The position numbers were made by a program, and so were the translations under genes. A stretch of 64,000 bases of DNA from Zea mays (taxonomy: Eukaryota > Streptophyta > Magnoliopsida > Poales > Poaceae). The notes beneath the pieces are model-generated. The model worked only from the letters and a program-made list of their open reading frames with translations, was not told the origin of the DNA and did no database searches. Shown piece by piece: positions 43,359 to 56,300 of the stretch. The DNA is taken from assembly GCF_902167145.1 (NCBI RefSeq), contig NC_050097.1, positions 44,252,095 through 44,316,094 on the forward strand. Direction: 5' to 3'. Numbering within the stretch: the first letter of the stretch is position 1; the number at the start of each line of letters is the position of its first letter.

Positions 43359-43696
43359 ATTTTAAAAGGGACCCAAGTGAGGTGGAATCCTTCATCCTTG
43401 ATGCAGTTAATGGAGGGAAAAAATCAATGAACTATTAGAGAAAAGAAGTGCAATCAACAAGATTAACTGTAAGATCAACTTTTGGGGCAACCAGGACTTG
43501 TTATCTGAGCCGGTGAGGTTGGCGGCCCAGAAGCTCATGGAAAGCACAGCTGGGAACACAGGTCTGGTCTTTTCTGTCTGCGCTACATGCCGTACAACTC
43601 GACTTCTGAGACTGTCAATGCAGTCAGTGAAGTCTGTGCAGAAAGGATGGAAATGTTTCGGAGTGAAGATATTGGCGACTGCAATGGTCATGCTTA
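43359..43696 (+). pseudogene. cis-prenyltransferase remnant, part 2
   Basis: Continues the coding sequence directly after the MULE target duplication (KRDPSEVES in frame with part 1). Frames change at least twice, for example by an extra A in the A-run at 43421-43426 and near 43585. Conserved pieces remain: INCKINFWGNQDLLSEPVR, LAAQKLMESTAGNTGLVFSV, then MPYNSTSETVNAVSEVCAER. The rest of the gene, including the C-terminal catalytic RTSGE region, is missing because a hAT element starts at about 43697. The gene is dead in this copy. Confidence 0.85.
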
Positions 43697-44490
43697 TAGA
43701 TGTCCATCTGGGCCGGGCCCACCGGGTGGCCCGCGACACGGCACGAAAATGGCCCAGCCCAGCACCGGCACGGTCCGGCTTCAAACATGTCTGGATAAGC
43801 CCGGCCCGTTCGCTGTGTCGGGCTGGGCCAGGGATTTCAGCCTGTCGGGTTTAGCCCGACCCGACCCATCTAAGGGGGAGGCACGTGGCGGCCCGGTAAT
43901 ATTAACCGGCCGCGCGCGGCGCGTCCTAGCCCCACCCCCTCGCATTCGCATTTACGCTCTCAGTCTCAGGTCTCAGCCTCTCCGCCTCTCGCCCTCGCAT
44001 CGACGACTCCGCCCGAACCCTAATCTCCTCTCCCCTCTCGGATCTGCGGATCGCCGTCGTCCGCCGGTGTCTCCTCTATCCTCTGTGCTTGGACTCAGTT
44101 ACCCGCCGGCCGCCCCCGCCGTGCTTGGACATCTATACTTACCTTCCTCTCCCGGTCCTCTCCGGTGTTCCTAACCCTAATCCCCTTCGGTGTTCCTCAC
44201 TTCACGGATCTCGGCCATCGTCCGTCGTCTCCGGTGCTCCGACTGCACAAGGTGAGTTCCTCGGGCCCTACTCCTTTCCCTTCCCTATTCTATGATTCTG
44301 TCGGTGTGTTCATCGGGCCCTACTCCTAACCCTAATTCTTCCGGTGTGTTCCTCAACGTAGGTATCAGTGAAATCCGGTGTTGTGTAGTCGTTGAGGAGT
44401 CGGAGACGTGTGCGGTGTGCACGAGGTCGACTGGTCGAGGACTCCAGCTGTGCTCCTCGTGCTCGTTGTCGAGGTCAAGCTCTCAAGGCT
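43697..44490 (+). other. hAT 5' terminal and leader region
   Basis: After the subterminal repeats there is a pyrimidine-rich leader with repeated CTCTCCGCCTCTCGCCC and CCTAACCCTAATCC-like motifs. A plausible intron starts at GTGAGTTCC near 44251 and ends at AACGTAG near 44361. The transposase ATG is at 44491. The reading frames in this leader have no known domain. Confidence 0.5.
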
Positions 44491-44501
44491 ATGGATCTTG
44501 A
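44491..44501 (+). pseudogene. hAT transposase, first codons
   Basis: ATGGATCTTGA holds the presumed start codon and the first three or four codons. The last five bases, CTTGA, are the target duplication of Sirevirus B and recur at 61738-61742, after which the same frame continues. Confidence 0.6.
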
Positions 44502-45666
44502 TGAAAGGGAATTAGGCTTACACCTTTTTCCTAATTGATTTTGGTGGTTGAATTGCCCAACACAAATAATTGGACTAACTGGTTTGCTCTAGTCTATAAG
44601 TTCTACAGGTGCCAAAGGTTCACAATAAGCCAATAAAAAGACCTAGAAAGGGTTCAAACAAAGAGAGTAAAAGACATCCCAAAAGGCACCCTGGTCTAGC
44701 GCACCGGACTGTCCGGAGTGCCACCGGACAGTGTCCGGTGCACCAGGGCACTCGACGCTGAACTTGCCACCTTCGGGAAAATGGGAGGCCGCTCCGCTAT
44801 AATTCACCGGACTGTCTGGTGTGCCAGCGGAGCAACGGCTCCTTCGCGCGCAACGGTCGACTGCAACCGCATTCAATGCGCTACAATGCTCGCCAGAGTC
44901 AGAGCACGCGCAGTTGGCGCACCAGACAGTCTACAGGACCTGTCTGGTGCACCACCGGACAGCCCAGAGACCCCACAAGTCAGAGCTCCAACGGTCGAAC
45001 CCCAACGGCTGGCTGACGTGGCTGGCGCACCGGACAGTGTCTGGTGCGCCATGCGACAACAACCTTCCAATGGCCATATTTTGGTGGTTGGGGCTATAAA
45101 TACCCCAACCACCCCACATTCAAGGCATCCAAGTTTTCCACCTTCAACACATTACAAGAGCTATAGCATTCAATTCTAGACACTCCAAAGAGATCAAATC
45201 CTCTCCCAAGTCCGGAATCACTCCAAATCAAATAGTGACTAGAGAGATTGACATTTGTGTTCATTTGAGCTCTTGCGCTTGGATTGCTTCTTTTCTTTCT
45301 CATTCTTCTTGTGATCAAACTCATTTGTAATCGAGGCAAGAGACACCAATTGTGTGGTGGTCCTTGCGGGAACTTTGTGTTCCGATTGATTGAGAAGAGA
45401 AGCTCACTCGGTCTAAGTGACCGTTTGAGAGAGGGAAAGGGTTGAAAGAGACCCGATCTTTGTGACCACCTCAACAGGGAGTAGGTTTGCAAGAACCGAA
45501 CCTCGGTAAAACAAATCATCGTGTCTCACACTTTATTTGCTCACGATTTGTTTTTCGCCCTCTCTCTCGGACTCGTTTATATTTCTAACGCTAACCCGGC
45601 TTGTAGTTGTGCTTAAGTTTATAAAATTCAGATTCGCCCTATTCACCCCCCTCTAGGCGACTTTCA
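44502..45666 (+). repeat. 5' LTR of Sirevirus B
   Basis: 1165 bp, TGAAAGGGAATTAGGC...GCGACTTTCA. TATA box TATAAATA at 45095-45102, with CACCGGAC palindromes upstream (44700-45050). Compared with the 3' LTR it lacks one palindrome-bearing segment near 44815 and has scattered substitutions, some of which break palindromes (CCAGACAG for CCGGACAG). Confidence 0.92.
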
Positions 45667-45668
45667 AT

Positions 45669-45680
45669 TGGTATCGGAGC
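45669..45680 (+). other. Primer binding site of Sirevirus B
   Basis: TGGTATCGGAGC, two bases after the 5' LTR, matches the initiator tRNA-Met site with one mismatch. Confidence 0.88.
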
Positions 45681-45714
45681 CAGGTGCTTCATTAGAGCCT
45701 AACCGCTCGAAGTG

Positions 45715-48338
45715 ATGTCGGGAGCATCCGCCAAGAGGGAGTTCGGGACCAGCGAGAAGCCCGCCACAAGCCATGGGAAGGCTCCATCCGGGGAGTCCGC
45801 CAATAAGGTGAAGGGATCCCCTTCACACAACAAGTCACGTCAGAGCGGTGACAAGAAGAAGAAGATGAGGAAGGTGGTCTACTATGAGACCGACTCTTCG
45901 TCACCATCCAACTCCGGCTCCGACATGCCATCCGTAACTTCTAAGCGCCATGAGCGCAAGAAGTTTAGTAAGATTCCCCTACGCTACCCTCGCATTCCAA
46001 AACGTACTCCATTACTTTCCGTCCCGTTAGGCAAACCACCCATGTTTGATGGTGAAGATTATAATATATGGAGTGATAAAATGAGGCATCATCTAACCTC
46101 ACTCCACACTAGCATTTGGGATGTTGTTGAGATTGGAGTACAGGTACCATCACCGGGGGATGAAGACTATGATTCGGACGAGGTCGCCCAAATCCGACAC
46201 TTCAACTCTCAAGCCACCACTATACTCCTCGCCTCTTTAAGTCGAGAGGAGTATAACAAGGTGCAAGGATTAAAGAGCGCCAAGGAGATTTGGGACGTGC
46301 TTAAAACCGCGCACGAAGGAGATGAGGTGACCAAAATCACCAAGCGGGAGACGATCGAGGGGGAGCTCGGTCGCTTCCGGCTTCGCCAAGGGGAGGAGCC
46401 ACAAGACATGTACAACCGCTTGAAGACCTTGGTGAACCAAGTGTGCAACCTCGGGAGCACCAAATGGGATGACCATGAGATGGTCAAGGTTATTCTAAGA
46501 TCCCTCGTTTTTCTTAATCCCACGCAAGTTCAATTAATTCGTGGTAATCCTAGATATACACTAATGTCTCCCGAGGAAGTAATAGGAAACTTTGTGAGCT
46601 TTGAGTTGATGATCAACGGCTCAAAGAAAATCATCGAGCTAGATGGCCCCTCCACGACCGAAGCACAACCGGTCGCTTTCAAGGCATCGGAGGAGAAAAA
46701 GGAGGAGTCTACATCAAGTAGACAACCCATCGACGCCTCTAAGCTCGACAATGAGGAGATGGCGCTCATCATCAAGAGCTTCCGCCAAATCCTCAAACAA
46801 AGGAGGGGGAAAGACTACAAACCCCGCTCCAAGAAAGTGTGCTACAAGAGTGGTAAGCCCGGTCATTTCATTGCTAAATGTCCATTATCTAGTGATAGTG
46901 ACAGGGGCGACGACAAGAAGGGCAAGAGGAGAGAAAAGAAGAGATACTATAAGAAGAAGGGCGGCGATGCCCATGTGTGTCGCGAGTGGGACTCCGATGA
47001 GAGCTCCTCCGACTCCTCCTCCGACGAGGACACCGCCAACATCGCCGTCACCAAGGGACTCCTCTTCCCCAACGTCGGCCACAAGTGCCTCATGGCAAAG
47101 GACGACAAAAGGAAGAAGGTAAAATCAAGATCCTCCACTAAATATGCTTCCTCTGGTGATGAAGATAACTCTAGTGAAATTGAGGAGGATAACTTGCGCA
47201 CCCTTTTTGCCAACCTAAACATGCAACAAAAGGAAAAACTAAATGAATTAATTAGTGCTATTCATGAGAAGGATGATCTCTTGGACTCTCAAGAGGACTT
47301 CCTAATTAAAGAAAACAAGAAGCATGTTAAGGTTAAAAATGCTTACGCTCTAGAAGTAGAAAAATGTGAAAACTATCTAGTGAGCTAAGCACTTGCCATG
47401 ATACTATTGTCAACCTTAGAAATGAGAATGCAAAATTAATTGCTAAGGTTGATTCAAATGTTTGTAATGATTCAATTCCCAATCTTAGTGATGATAACGC
47501 TAATTTGCTTGCTAAGATTGAAAAGTTGAATGATTCTCTTGCTAGCCTTAGGATTGAAAATGAAGAATTGATTGCTAAGGCTAAATAATTAGATGTTTGC
47601 AATTCCGATCTTAGAGATAAGAATGATATTCTACGTGCTAAGATTGTTGAACTTAATTCTTGCAAACCCTCTACATCTACCATTGAGCATGTTTCCATTT
47701 GCACTAGATGTAGAGACATTAATGTTGATGCTATCCATGATCACCTAGCCTTAATCAAGAAACAAAATGATCACATAGCTCAACCTAATGCTAAGATTAA
47801 TGAGCATGACTTAGAAAATGAAAAATTTAAATTTGCTAGAAGCATGCTCTATAGTGGGAGACGCCCTGGCATCAAGGATGGCATTGGCTTCCAAAAGTGG
47901 GACAATGTCAAACTTAATGCCCCTCCTAAAAGATTGTCCAACTTTGTAAAGGGCAAGGCTCCCATGCCTCAGGATAACGAGGGTTACATTTTGTACCCTG
48001 CCGGTTATCTCGAGAGCAAAATTAGGAGAATTCACTCTAGGAAGTCTCACTTTGGCCCTAACCATGCTTTTATGTATAAGGGTGAGACATCTAGCTCTAG
48101 GCAATCAACCTGTGCTAAATTGCCTAAGAAGAAAACTCCTAGTGCATCAAATGATCATAACATTTCATTCAAAACTTTTGATGCATCTTATGTGCTAACC
48201 AACAAATCAGGCAAGGTAGTTGCCAAGTATGTTGGGGACAAACACAAGGGCACCAAGACTTGTGTTTGGGTACCTAAAGTTCTTGTATCTAATGTCAAAG
48301 GACCTAAAACCGTTTGGGTACCTAAAAACAAGAACTAA
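45715..48338 (+). pseudogene. Sirevirus B Gag, frameshifted
   Basis: ATG at 45715. A basic Ser/Lys head is followed by the copia Gag domain (PPMFDGEDYNIWSDKMRHHL, AKEIWDVLKTAHEG, GEEPQDMYNRLKTLVNQV), then a zinc knuckle at residues 376-389. The second Cys of the CCHC motif is Ser379 (CYKSGKPGHF). An Asp/Ser-rich and then coiled-coil region follows. One base is missing near 47375, giving a false stop at 47386-47388; the other frame continues to a TAA at 47586-47588, then on to WVPKNKN and the stop at 48336-48338. The C-terminal conserved box includes SMLYSGRRPGIKDGIGFQKW. Confidence 0.87.
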
Positions 48339-48341
48339 ATT

Positions 48342-48447
48342 TGTTTTGTAGGTTTATGCATCCGGGGGCTCAAGTTGGATCATCGATAGCAGGTGCACAA
48401 ACCACATGACAGGGGAGAAGAAGATGTTCTCCTCCTATGAGAAAAAC
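48342..48447 (+). pseudogene. Sirevirus B protease start
   Basis: In another frame from Gag, this piece reads VYASGGSSWIIDS, then RCTNHMTGEKKMFSSYEKN. The aspartic protease active site should be Asp-Ser-Gly; here the Gly codon is AGG (48391-48393), giving Asp-Ser-Arg. A TAG precedes VYASG. The nested element enters after EKN, and the frame resumes at 56586. Confidence 0.8.
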
Positions 48448-51400
48448 TGTCACACCAGGATTTTAGGGTCCAAAACCCGGGCGCGAACATAATCACCAGG
48501 TGTGCTGGGACCAAGTCTCACACATATGATGAATCATGGCACAGGATCGAATGTCACATCTTTACTACATAACAGGAGTTCTGTACAAAATAAATAAATA
48601 ATTACATTATAGGGAGACAACGGTCCAGCAACCCAAAGTTGACTGGGAGACGACGACCTAGACCTCTCACGAACTCGCCACAGCATCCTCCACGCGCCTC
48701 ATCCTGTGGTACCTGTTCTTGACCTGTGGGGGGGTGTGAGACAGCAAGAGTGAGCTCACATACGTTCATCGCTCAACAAGTTGTGGGGAATAATGTGCAT
48801 GAACTCGCCAAAGGTGGGAGCTCACGTGAAGTGTAAGGCTTACTAAAGAGGATGGTTAGAGCTGAGCATTGCTTTTAAGGTTGGTCAAAATTTTATTAGC
48901 AATTACTAAGTATAAGTAAATACCAACCCAATTAAATAGTAGAACAAAAGTAACAACCTCACCTGCGATGCATTGCATATGACAAATTGAGTTTAAGTTC
49001 CATAATTTAATCATGTGAGTGTCCGAGCCGCTCATGACCGTGAGCACGGCTAGTATACCAGTTTTACACTCTGCAGAGGTTGCGCATCTTTACCCACAAG
49101 TCGTGTTACCCAACTGCCACGGAGTTGATCAGACTCCATACACCTCTACCAAGGAAGCGAGGCAGGGTACCACTACGAGGCCTTTACAAAGTTCCACTAG
49201 CTTCAGAAAACCCGCTACAGTTTATAGGAAGCTCCAGTGCAGGGTTCTTGCCTGACCGCCATCGCAGCAAAATCAACCAAGGACCTCCCTACACTGACCA
49301 CTCCCCTACTGCCCTTGCCCCTTTCGGGTAAGGTAGTCCTCCACTAGCTTTCCTAATTAATCAGCCAAGGGCGTCCCATTATACCCTTGTGGTAGCACTG
49401 TTTTCCCGGGTGGTTCTCCATGTTCCCATTAACATAATGATCTTATCATGAATAATAATAATAAACAGATAATAAAAAGTATAACAATGAGTGATGAATA
49501 TCTTTATACCCAAAGCCATATAAAGCAATAGCATATACTACCCAAAAAGTTTGTAGTAAAACCAGTGGTGATACAAGGTATAAAGATAGTCAAAATCTAG
49601 GGTATCCTATTGGGTCCCATCAAAATTAACCTATGCAGATCATTATGATTAATAAGAACATGAATAGATAAAAGAAATGATCAAGGGCACAACTTGCCTT
49701 CCACGAGCTCCTGCTCAGCTACATCTACTTGCTGAACCTCAGAATCCACTGTAGCTTGCTCGTCTACTCGCATCAACACAATACATACATAGTATAGCAA
49801 AAATTAACATTACACCAAGCATGTAAATAAAATACACAGTAATATTCTAGACATTAAAATGAGATCACAGAAACTGGAATCATTAAATTTGGAGTTATAG
49901 ATTTTAAGTTATGAATTTCCAAAGATTTTATGCGCTTAATATAGGGTTAAGTGAGAAACAAATTTTAATATGTATTTCATGTAAAAACAGTGGTACTATT
50001 TGATAGAGAATAATATTACAGAATTATAGGAACTGGAATGGTCCAATTTGGAGTTCATATGCATTTTATACAAATAAACAAGTTCTAGCATTTATTTTTA
50101 CACTAAAAAGTGTTTTCCTAATGAATTTATTTGATTTTCTAATTATCTGGACCGAGCGCATAAAAACCTGAGAGGACAGGGGCCCTAGCACAATTATTCC
50201 TAAGACCCATAGCGCACTGCGTAGGACGGCGGGTTGAATAAATGAAAAGGCAGGGGTTCTTTTGCAAAGCATACAAGCTGAAGGGGTATCGGGTGGCATC
50301 AACCATCCGATCTACATCTGACGGCCTAGATTAGACTCATCTAAAATCGAAACAGTACGAAGTGCGGTCCGTCCGATCAGCGATCTACGACATAGATTGA
50401 AATAACTGTGATGGAATCCTAGACACACGATTCAGATCAGATGGATCAGAATCGTCGCAGGACGCACACACTTGCTAGGCGCTATCGTGGTCGTTCACGC
50501 GACAATCAACAGCCACAATACTTCTTCTCTCCCACGCGAACACCCGAGCACCCAGGAACACGCGCATGGCGGCGACCCTGCCGGAGGGAACTCAATCCGG
50601 CGCTCCACAACCCCAAACTCAAATTAAACGGCGCAACATGAAATTGGGGACATGGTTTAGCGGTGTAGATGGTTCTCACCGGAAATATCGGAGTGATTCC
50701 TCCCGGCCACGGCACTAGGCGGACTCGCGGCAAACTTGAAGCTCCGATGACGAATCACGCGAGCTCCAGTTAGAAATCACCAGTGGAGACCCCCCCCGAG
50801 GAGATCCCGCGCACACTGACGATGCCAACCGTTCGCTCACCGGGATCCCGACGCCACCATAGGAGAATCTCCCCGTGGCGGCTCTCTCTTTCTCTTTCTC
50901 GGTTCACGGAAAAAAGGGCAGGGAGATAGAGGATGCGCGGCGCTGCCCCGCGATTATATAGGGTCAACGAAATCGGTAGTGGGACGCGCTGCTCCTGGGA
51001 GAATCGCGGAGTTAGTTGAGCGCGGTCGTCAGCAGCGCAAACCACGGTGATTCCGTTGGAGCGCGCAACAGCTTGCCTGCGGGGAAGACGGAGCACCTGG
51101 CGAGCGGGCCCCACCAGTCCGGGCGAATGACGAAATGGGCCCACAGGCCAGCGTCGCGGCGCGCGGATGAGTGAGTGGTGGTCACGCTGTCACTGCCAGG
51201 GCGGTCCCGCGCACCAGTGAGATGGTCTCCTGAGCTAGTGCGGAGCGGAGGCGCGCGACTGCGGAGCTGGAATGGGCTGCACGAAGCAAGCCAAGTGGGC
51301 TGATAGCGCGAATTTGGGCCCACGGCGTGGATTTCCTGATTTTCTTTATTCTTTTCTATTCCCTTCCAATTACAACTTCAACTCCACTTTAATTTCAAAA

Positions 51401-51767
51401 TTTGTGGCAATTTCATCTTCAAATTTATATTTTATACTCCTCTGAACATAGTATGGATAAATTTTATTTATTTACAAATTTATTCTGTTTTGCATAGTAT
51501 TTTCTCTCTTGCTTTATATACATTATTTCCAATTTCCTAAAGTACATTTTTTTTGTTAACTTCAAATTCTCACTCAAGTATTATATATATTATTATTATT
51601 TTAAATGCACAAACAAATAAGACCCAGCATGATGCATAAGTTGTTTATGTGCCACTTGTTAATTATTCACTTTTCAATGTGGTTATTCACATGTACCAAT
51701 GAGTAAAGGCAACACATATAGGGAGAATAATCTTAGTTCTTATGCTTTTACAAATTTGGGTATTACA
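48448..51767 (-). repeat. 3' LTR of LARD-like element
   Basis: 3320 bp. Contains 62 bp near its low-coordinate end (about 48463-48524) that the other LTR lacks. TATA-like CTATATAATC at about 50962-50953 on the minus strand. Short frames inside, including those at 50506-51323, occur identically in both LTRs and have no known domain. Confidence 0.92.
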
Positions 51768-53315
51768 AATCCTACCCCCCTTAAAAATAATCCCGTCCTC
51801 GAGATTTGTAAGAAAAAAAAGGATTATACCAAGATTGGTTTGTAATTGAGGTTGTAGTTTCTAATTGATTCAAAAATTAAGAGTCTCTCTCTTTTTTTTA
51901 AATACAATTTAGCAAGTACTTAGAAATGCATGGGTATCTTCTAGTTTAGACACACAGTTAGGTAAGAAGAGAGATGGTCAAAGTGAGGTTAGCTGATGGT
52001 AAGAAGAACTTGGTAAGGGAAGACTCCATCGAAGGTGGTAAATCTTGAATCATCTCGAGATCTGATTTGACTCATATTCTTCCATGTCGAGGTTGATCTC
52101 CTCCTTCTTGCTCTTTGGTGTCTCCATCCGGGTTTGGGACAAGAGGCTAAGAGCAACTCCAGTAGTTCTTTAATAGACTTTCTAAATCAACAATTTAAGT
52201 AGTTAACACAAAAACTTATCTCCAACAGTTCTCTAAATGAACTTTCTAAATTTAACAACTTCTCATCTAACCTTATTTTCTCTCTACATTTGGCAACCAT
52301 TTAGCAACTCCCTAAACAAAAATGTTTACTGCATTATATAGATAATGAAGGTAATTGATGACATTTGTGATTTTATTTTTTATGTGGATAGATACAAAAC
52401 GAAACTACAACCTATATTTAGAGAACTATTGGAGAACTCACATTTTTTTACTCCCAAAGTTATTTAGCAACTTCTTAAATTTGTGATTTAGAGAGCTAAA
52501 ATTTACATAACTATTGGAGTTGCTCTAAGATAGATCTGTTATGTAAGTCAAGTTGTTGGGTATGGCCTTATCTTTTGTACCAGCATTAAGTAACTTACTC
52601 TAGATTAGATCATAATAGATTAGATAAAAGCTAGATTAGATTGGATATGACTAGATTAGACTAGTTAAAATCTAAATAATTTTTTTTGGATTAGCTTATG
52701 GTTGTTATTCTAGAGTGGGATAAATATGCTGATTAGGGCAAGATGGATCCATAAGGATAAGGTAGAATCTTTTGAGGTTAGTTAGATCTATTAGGATGAG
52801 ATAAAATCTTTTCAAGATAAGATGAATCCATTAAGGTAAGAGAGTCTTTTAAGATAAGATAGAGCTATTAGGCTAGATATATTTTAATTAGGATAATCTA
52901 GGTTGTTTAGTTATCTTATGAATTTTATTTATTTACATTTATGTATATATGTATATGTAGATGTAATTGTGGACATTACTCCACAACTCATCCCACTCAA
53001 TCAAAGATCCAAATCAGACAAGTATCATAAGAACAAACATTCAAGCACATAGATACCTAAAAAAATAATTTTGTTTTTGTTCCTAAGAGTAGGTCTCCTA
53101 TTCCTAAAGGTCACTTTAAGCACATGATTTCAAAGTGCGAAATCCACATTTGTCTTTAGAAAGAAAAGGTAAGAATAATCAGAGTAAGCGGAAATAGATG
53201 AGAAAAGATTAAGGAAAGTTTTGGAAAGAATCAGAGTAGCAAAGGTAAGTAAGCATTGGTTGTCCAGTTCTATCTAGGTTTCGTCCTACAGTCAACATTC
53301 CTCTGATACCACTTC
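51768..53315 (-). other. Internal region of LARD-like element
   Basis: 1548 bp without coding capacity. Polypurine tract TTTAAGGGGGGTAGGATT (minus strand) at the left border; primer site TGGTATCAGAGG (53311-53300) near the right border. Contains a MITE at 52151-52525. 52590-52930 is a degenerate repeat of TTAGATTAGAT and AAGATAAGAT-like words. Confidence 0.88.
52151..52525. mobile_element. PIF/Harbinger-type MITE with TAA target duplication
   Basis: 375 bp. Ends GAGCAACTCCAGTAGTTCT and the complement of a GGAGTTGCTC right end form inverted repeats, flanked by TAA on both sides (52148-52150 and 52526-52528). The three-base TWA duplication and A+T-rich interior fit the PIF/Harbinger (Tourist-like) group. 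Confidence 0.82.
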
Positions 53316-56300
53316 TGTCACACCCGGATTTATGATGAATCATGGCACAGGATCGAATGTCACATCTTTACAACATAACAGGAGTTCTGTACAAAATAAA
53401 TAAATAATTACATTATAAAGAGACAACGGTCCAGCAACCCAAAGTTGACTGGGAGACGACGACCTAGACCTCTCACGAACTCGCCACAGCATCCTCCACG
53501 CGCCTCATCCTGTGGTACCTGTTCTTGACCTGTGGGGGGTGTGAGACAGCAAGAGTGAGCTCACATACGTTCATCGCTCAACAAGTTGTGGGGAATAATG
53601 TGCATGAACTCGCCAAAGGTGGGAGCTCACGTGAAGTGTAAGGCTTACCAAAGAGGATGGTTAGAGCTGAGCATTGCTTTTAAGGTTGGTCAAAATTTTA
53701 TTAGCAATTACTAAGTATAAGTAAATACCAACCCAATTAAATAGTTGAACAAAAGTAACAACCTCACCTGCGATGCATTGCATATGACAAATTGAGTTTA
53801 AGTTCCATAATTTAATCATGTGAGTGTCCGAGCCGCTCATGACCGTGAGCACGACTAGTATACCAGTTTTACACTCTGCAGAGGTTGCGCATCTTTACCC
53901 ACAAGTCGTGTTACCCAACTGCCACGGAGTTGATCAGACTCCATACACCTCTACCAAGGAAGTGAGGCAGGGTACCACTACGAGGCCTTTACAAAGTTCC
54001 ACTAGCTTCAGAAAACCCGCTACAGTTTATAGGAAGCTCCAGTGCAGGGTTCTTGCCTGACCGCCATCGCAGCAAAATCAACCAAGGACCTCCCTACACT
54101 GACCACTCCCCTACTGCCCTTGCCCCTTTCGGGTAAGGTAGTCCTCCACTAGCTTTCCTAATTAATCAGCCAAGGGCGTCCCATTATACCCTTGTGGTAG
54201 CACTGTTTTCCTGGGTGGTTCTCCATGTTCCCATTAACATAATGATCTTATCATGAATAATAATAATAAACAGATAATAAAAAGTATAACAATGAGTGAT
54301 GAATATCTTTATACCCAAAGCCACATAAAGCAATAGCATATACTACCCAAAAAGTTTGTAGTAAAACCAGTGGTGATACAAGGTATAAAGATAGTCAAAA
54401 TCTAGGGTATCCTATTGGGTCCCATCAAAATTAACCTATGTAGATCATTATGATTAATAAGAACATGAATAAATAAAAGAAGTGATCAAGGGCACAACTT
54501 GCCTTCCACGAGCTCTTGCTCAGCTACATCTACTTGCTGAACCTCAGAATCCACTGTAGCTTGCTCGTCTACTCGCATCAACACAATACATACATAGTAT
54601 AGCAAAAATTAACATTACACCAAGCATGTAAATAAAATACACAGTAATATTCTAGACATTAAAATGAGATCACAGAAACTGGAATCATTAAATTTGGAGT
54701 TATAGATTTTAAGTTATGAATTTCCAAAGATTTTATGCGCTTAATATAGGGTTAAGTGAGAAACAAATTTTAATATGTATTTCATGTAAAAACAGTGGTA
54801 CTATTTGATAGAGAATAATATTACAGAATTATAGGAACTGGAATGGTCCAATTTGGAGTTCATATGCATTTTATACAAATAAACAAGTTCTAGCATTTAT
54901 TTTTACACTAGAAAGTGTTTTCCTAATGAATTTATTTGATTTTCTAATTATCTGGACCGAGCGCATAAAAACCTGAGAGGACAGGGGCCCTAGCACAATT
55001 ATTCCTAAGACCCATAGCGCACTGCGTAGGACGGCGGGTTGAATAAATGAAAAGGCAGGGGTTCTTTTGCGAAGCATACAAGCCGAAGGGGTATCGGGTG
55101 GCATCAACCATCCGATCTACATCTGACGGCCCAGATTAGACTCATCTAAAATCGAAACAGTACGAAGTGCGGTCCGTCCGATCAGCGATCTACGACATAG
55201 ATTGAAATAACTGTGATGGAATCCCAGACACACGATTCAGATCAGATGGATCAGAATCGTCGCAGGATGCACACACTTGCTAGGCGCTATCGTGGTCGTT
55301 CACGCGACAATCAACGGCCACAATACTTCTTCTCTCCCACGCGAACACCCGAGCACCCAGGAACACGCGCATGGCGGCGACCCCGCCGGAGGGAACTCAA
55401 TCCGGCGCTCCACAACCCCAAACTCAAATTAAACGGCGCAACATGAAATTGGGGACATGGTTTAGCGGTGTAGATGGTTCTCACCGGAAATATCGGAGTG
55501 ATTCCTCCCGGCCACGGCACTAGGCGGACTCGCGGCAAACTTGAAGCTCCGATGACGAATCACGCGAGCTCCAGTTAGAAATCACCAGTGGAGACCCCCC
55601 CCCCCCCCCGAGGAGATCCCGCGCACACTGATGATGCCAACCGTCCGCTCACCGGGATCCCGACGCCACCATAGGAGAATCTCCCCGTGGCGGCTCTCTC
55701 TTTCTCTTTCTCGGTTCACGGAAAAAAGGGCAGGGAGATAGAGGATGCGCGGTGCTGCCCCGCGATTATATAGGGTCAACGAAATCGGTAGTGGGACGCG
55801 CTGCTCCTGGGAGAATCGCGGAGTTAGTTGAGCGCGGTCGTCAGCAGCGCAAACCACGGTGATTCCGTTGGAGCGCGCAACAGCTTGCCTGCGGGGAAGA
55901 CGGAGCACCTGGCGAGCGGGCCCCACCAGTCCGGGCGAATGACGAAATGGGCCCACAGGCCAGCGTCGCGGCGCGCGGATGAGTGAGTGGTGGTCACGCT
56001 GTCACTGCCAGGGCGGTCCCGCGCACCAGTGAGATGGTCTCCTGAGCTAGTGCGGAGCGGGGGCGCGTGACTGCGGAGCTGGAATGGGCTGCACGAAGCA
56101 AGCCAAGTGCGCTGATAGCGTGAATTTGGGCCCACGGCGTGGATTTCCTGATTTTCTTTATTCTTTTCTATTCCCTTCCAATTACAACTTCAACTCCACT
56201 TTAAATTCAAAATTTGTGGCAATTTCATCTTCAAATTTATATTTTATACTCCTCTGAACATAGTATGGACAAATTTTATTTATTTACATATTTATTCTGT

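Noticed and set aside
46209..47222. Minus-strand frames opposite Sirevirus B Gag
   Set aside because: Complementary shadows of the real Gag frame.
50506..51323. Frames of 75-124 codons in the LARD LTR as genes
   Set aside because: Present identically in both LTRs, overlapping and without known domains; the region spans U3 and the promoter.
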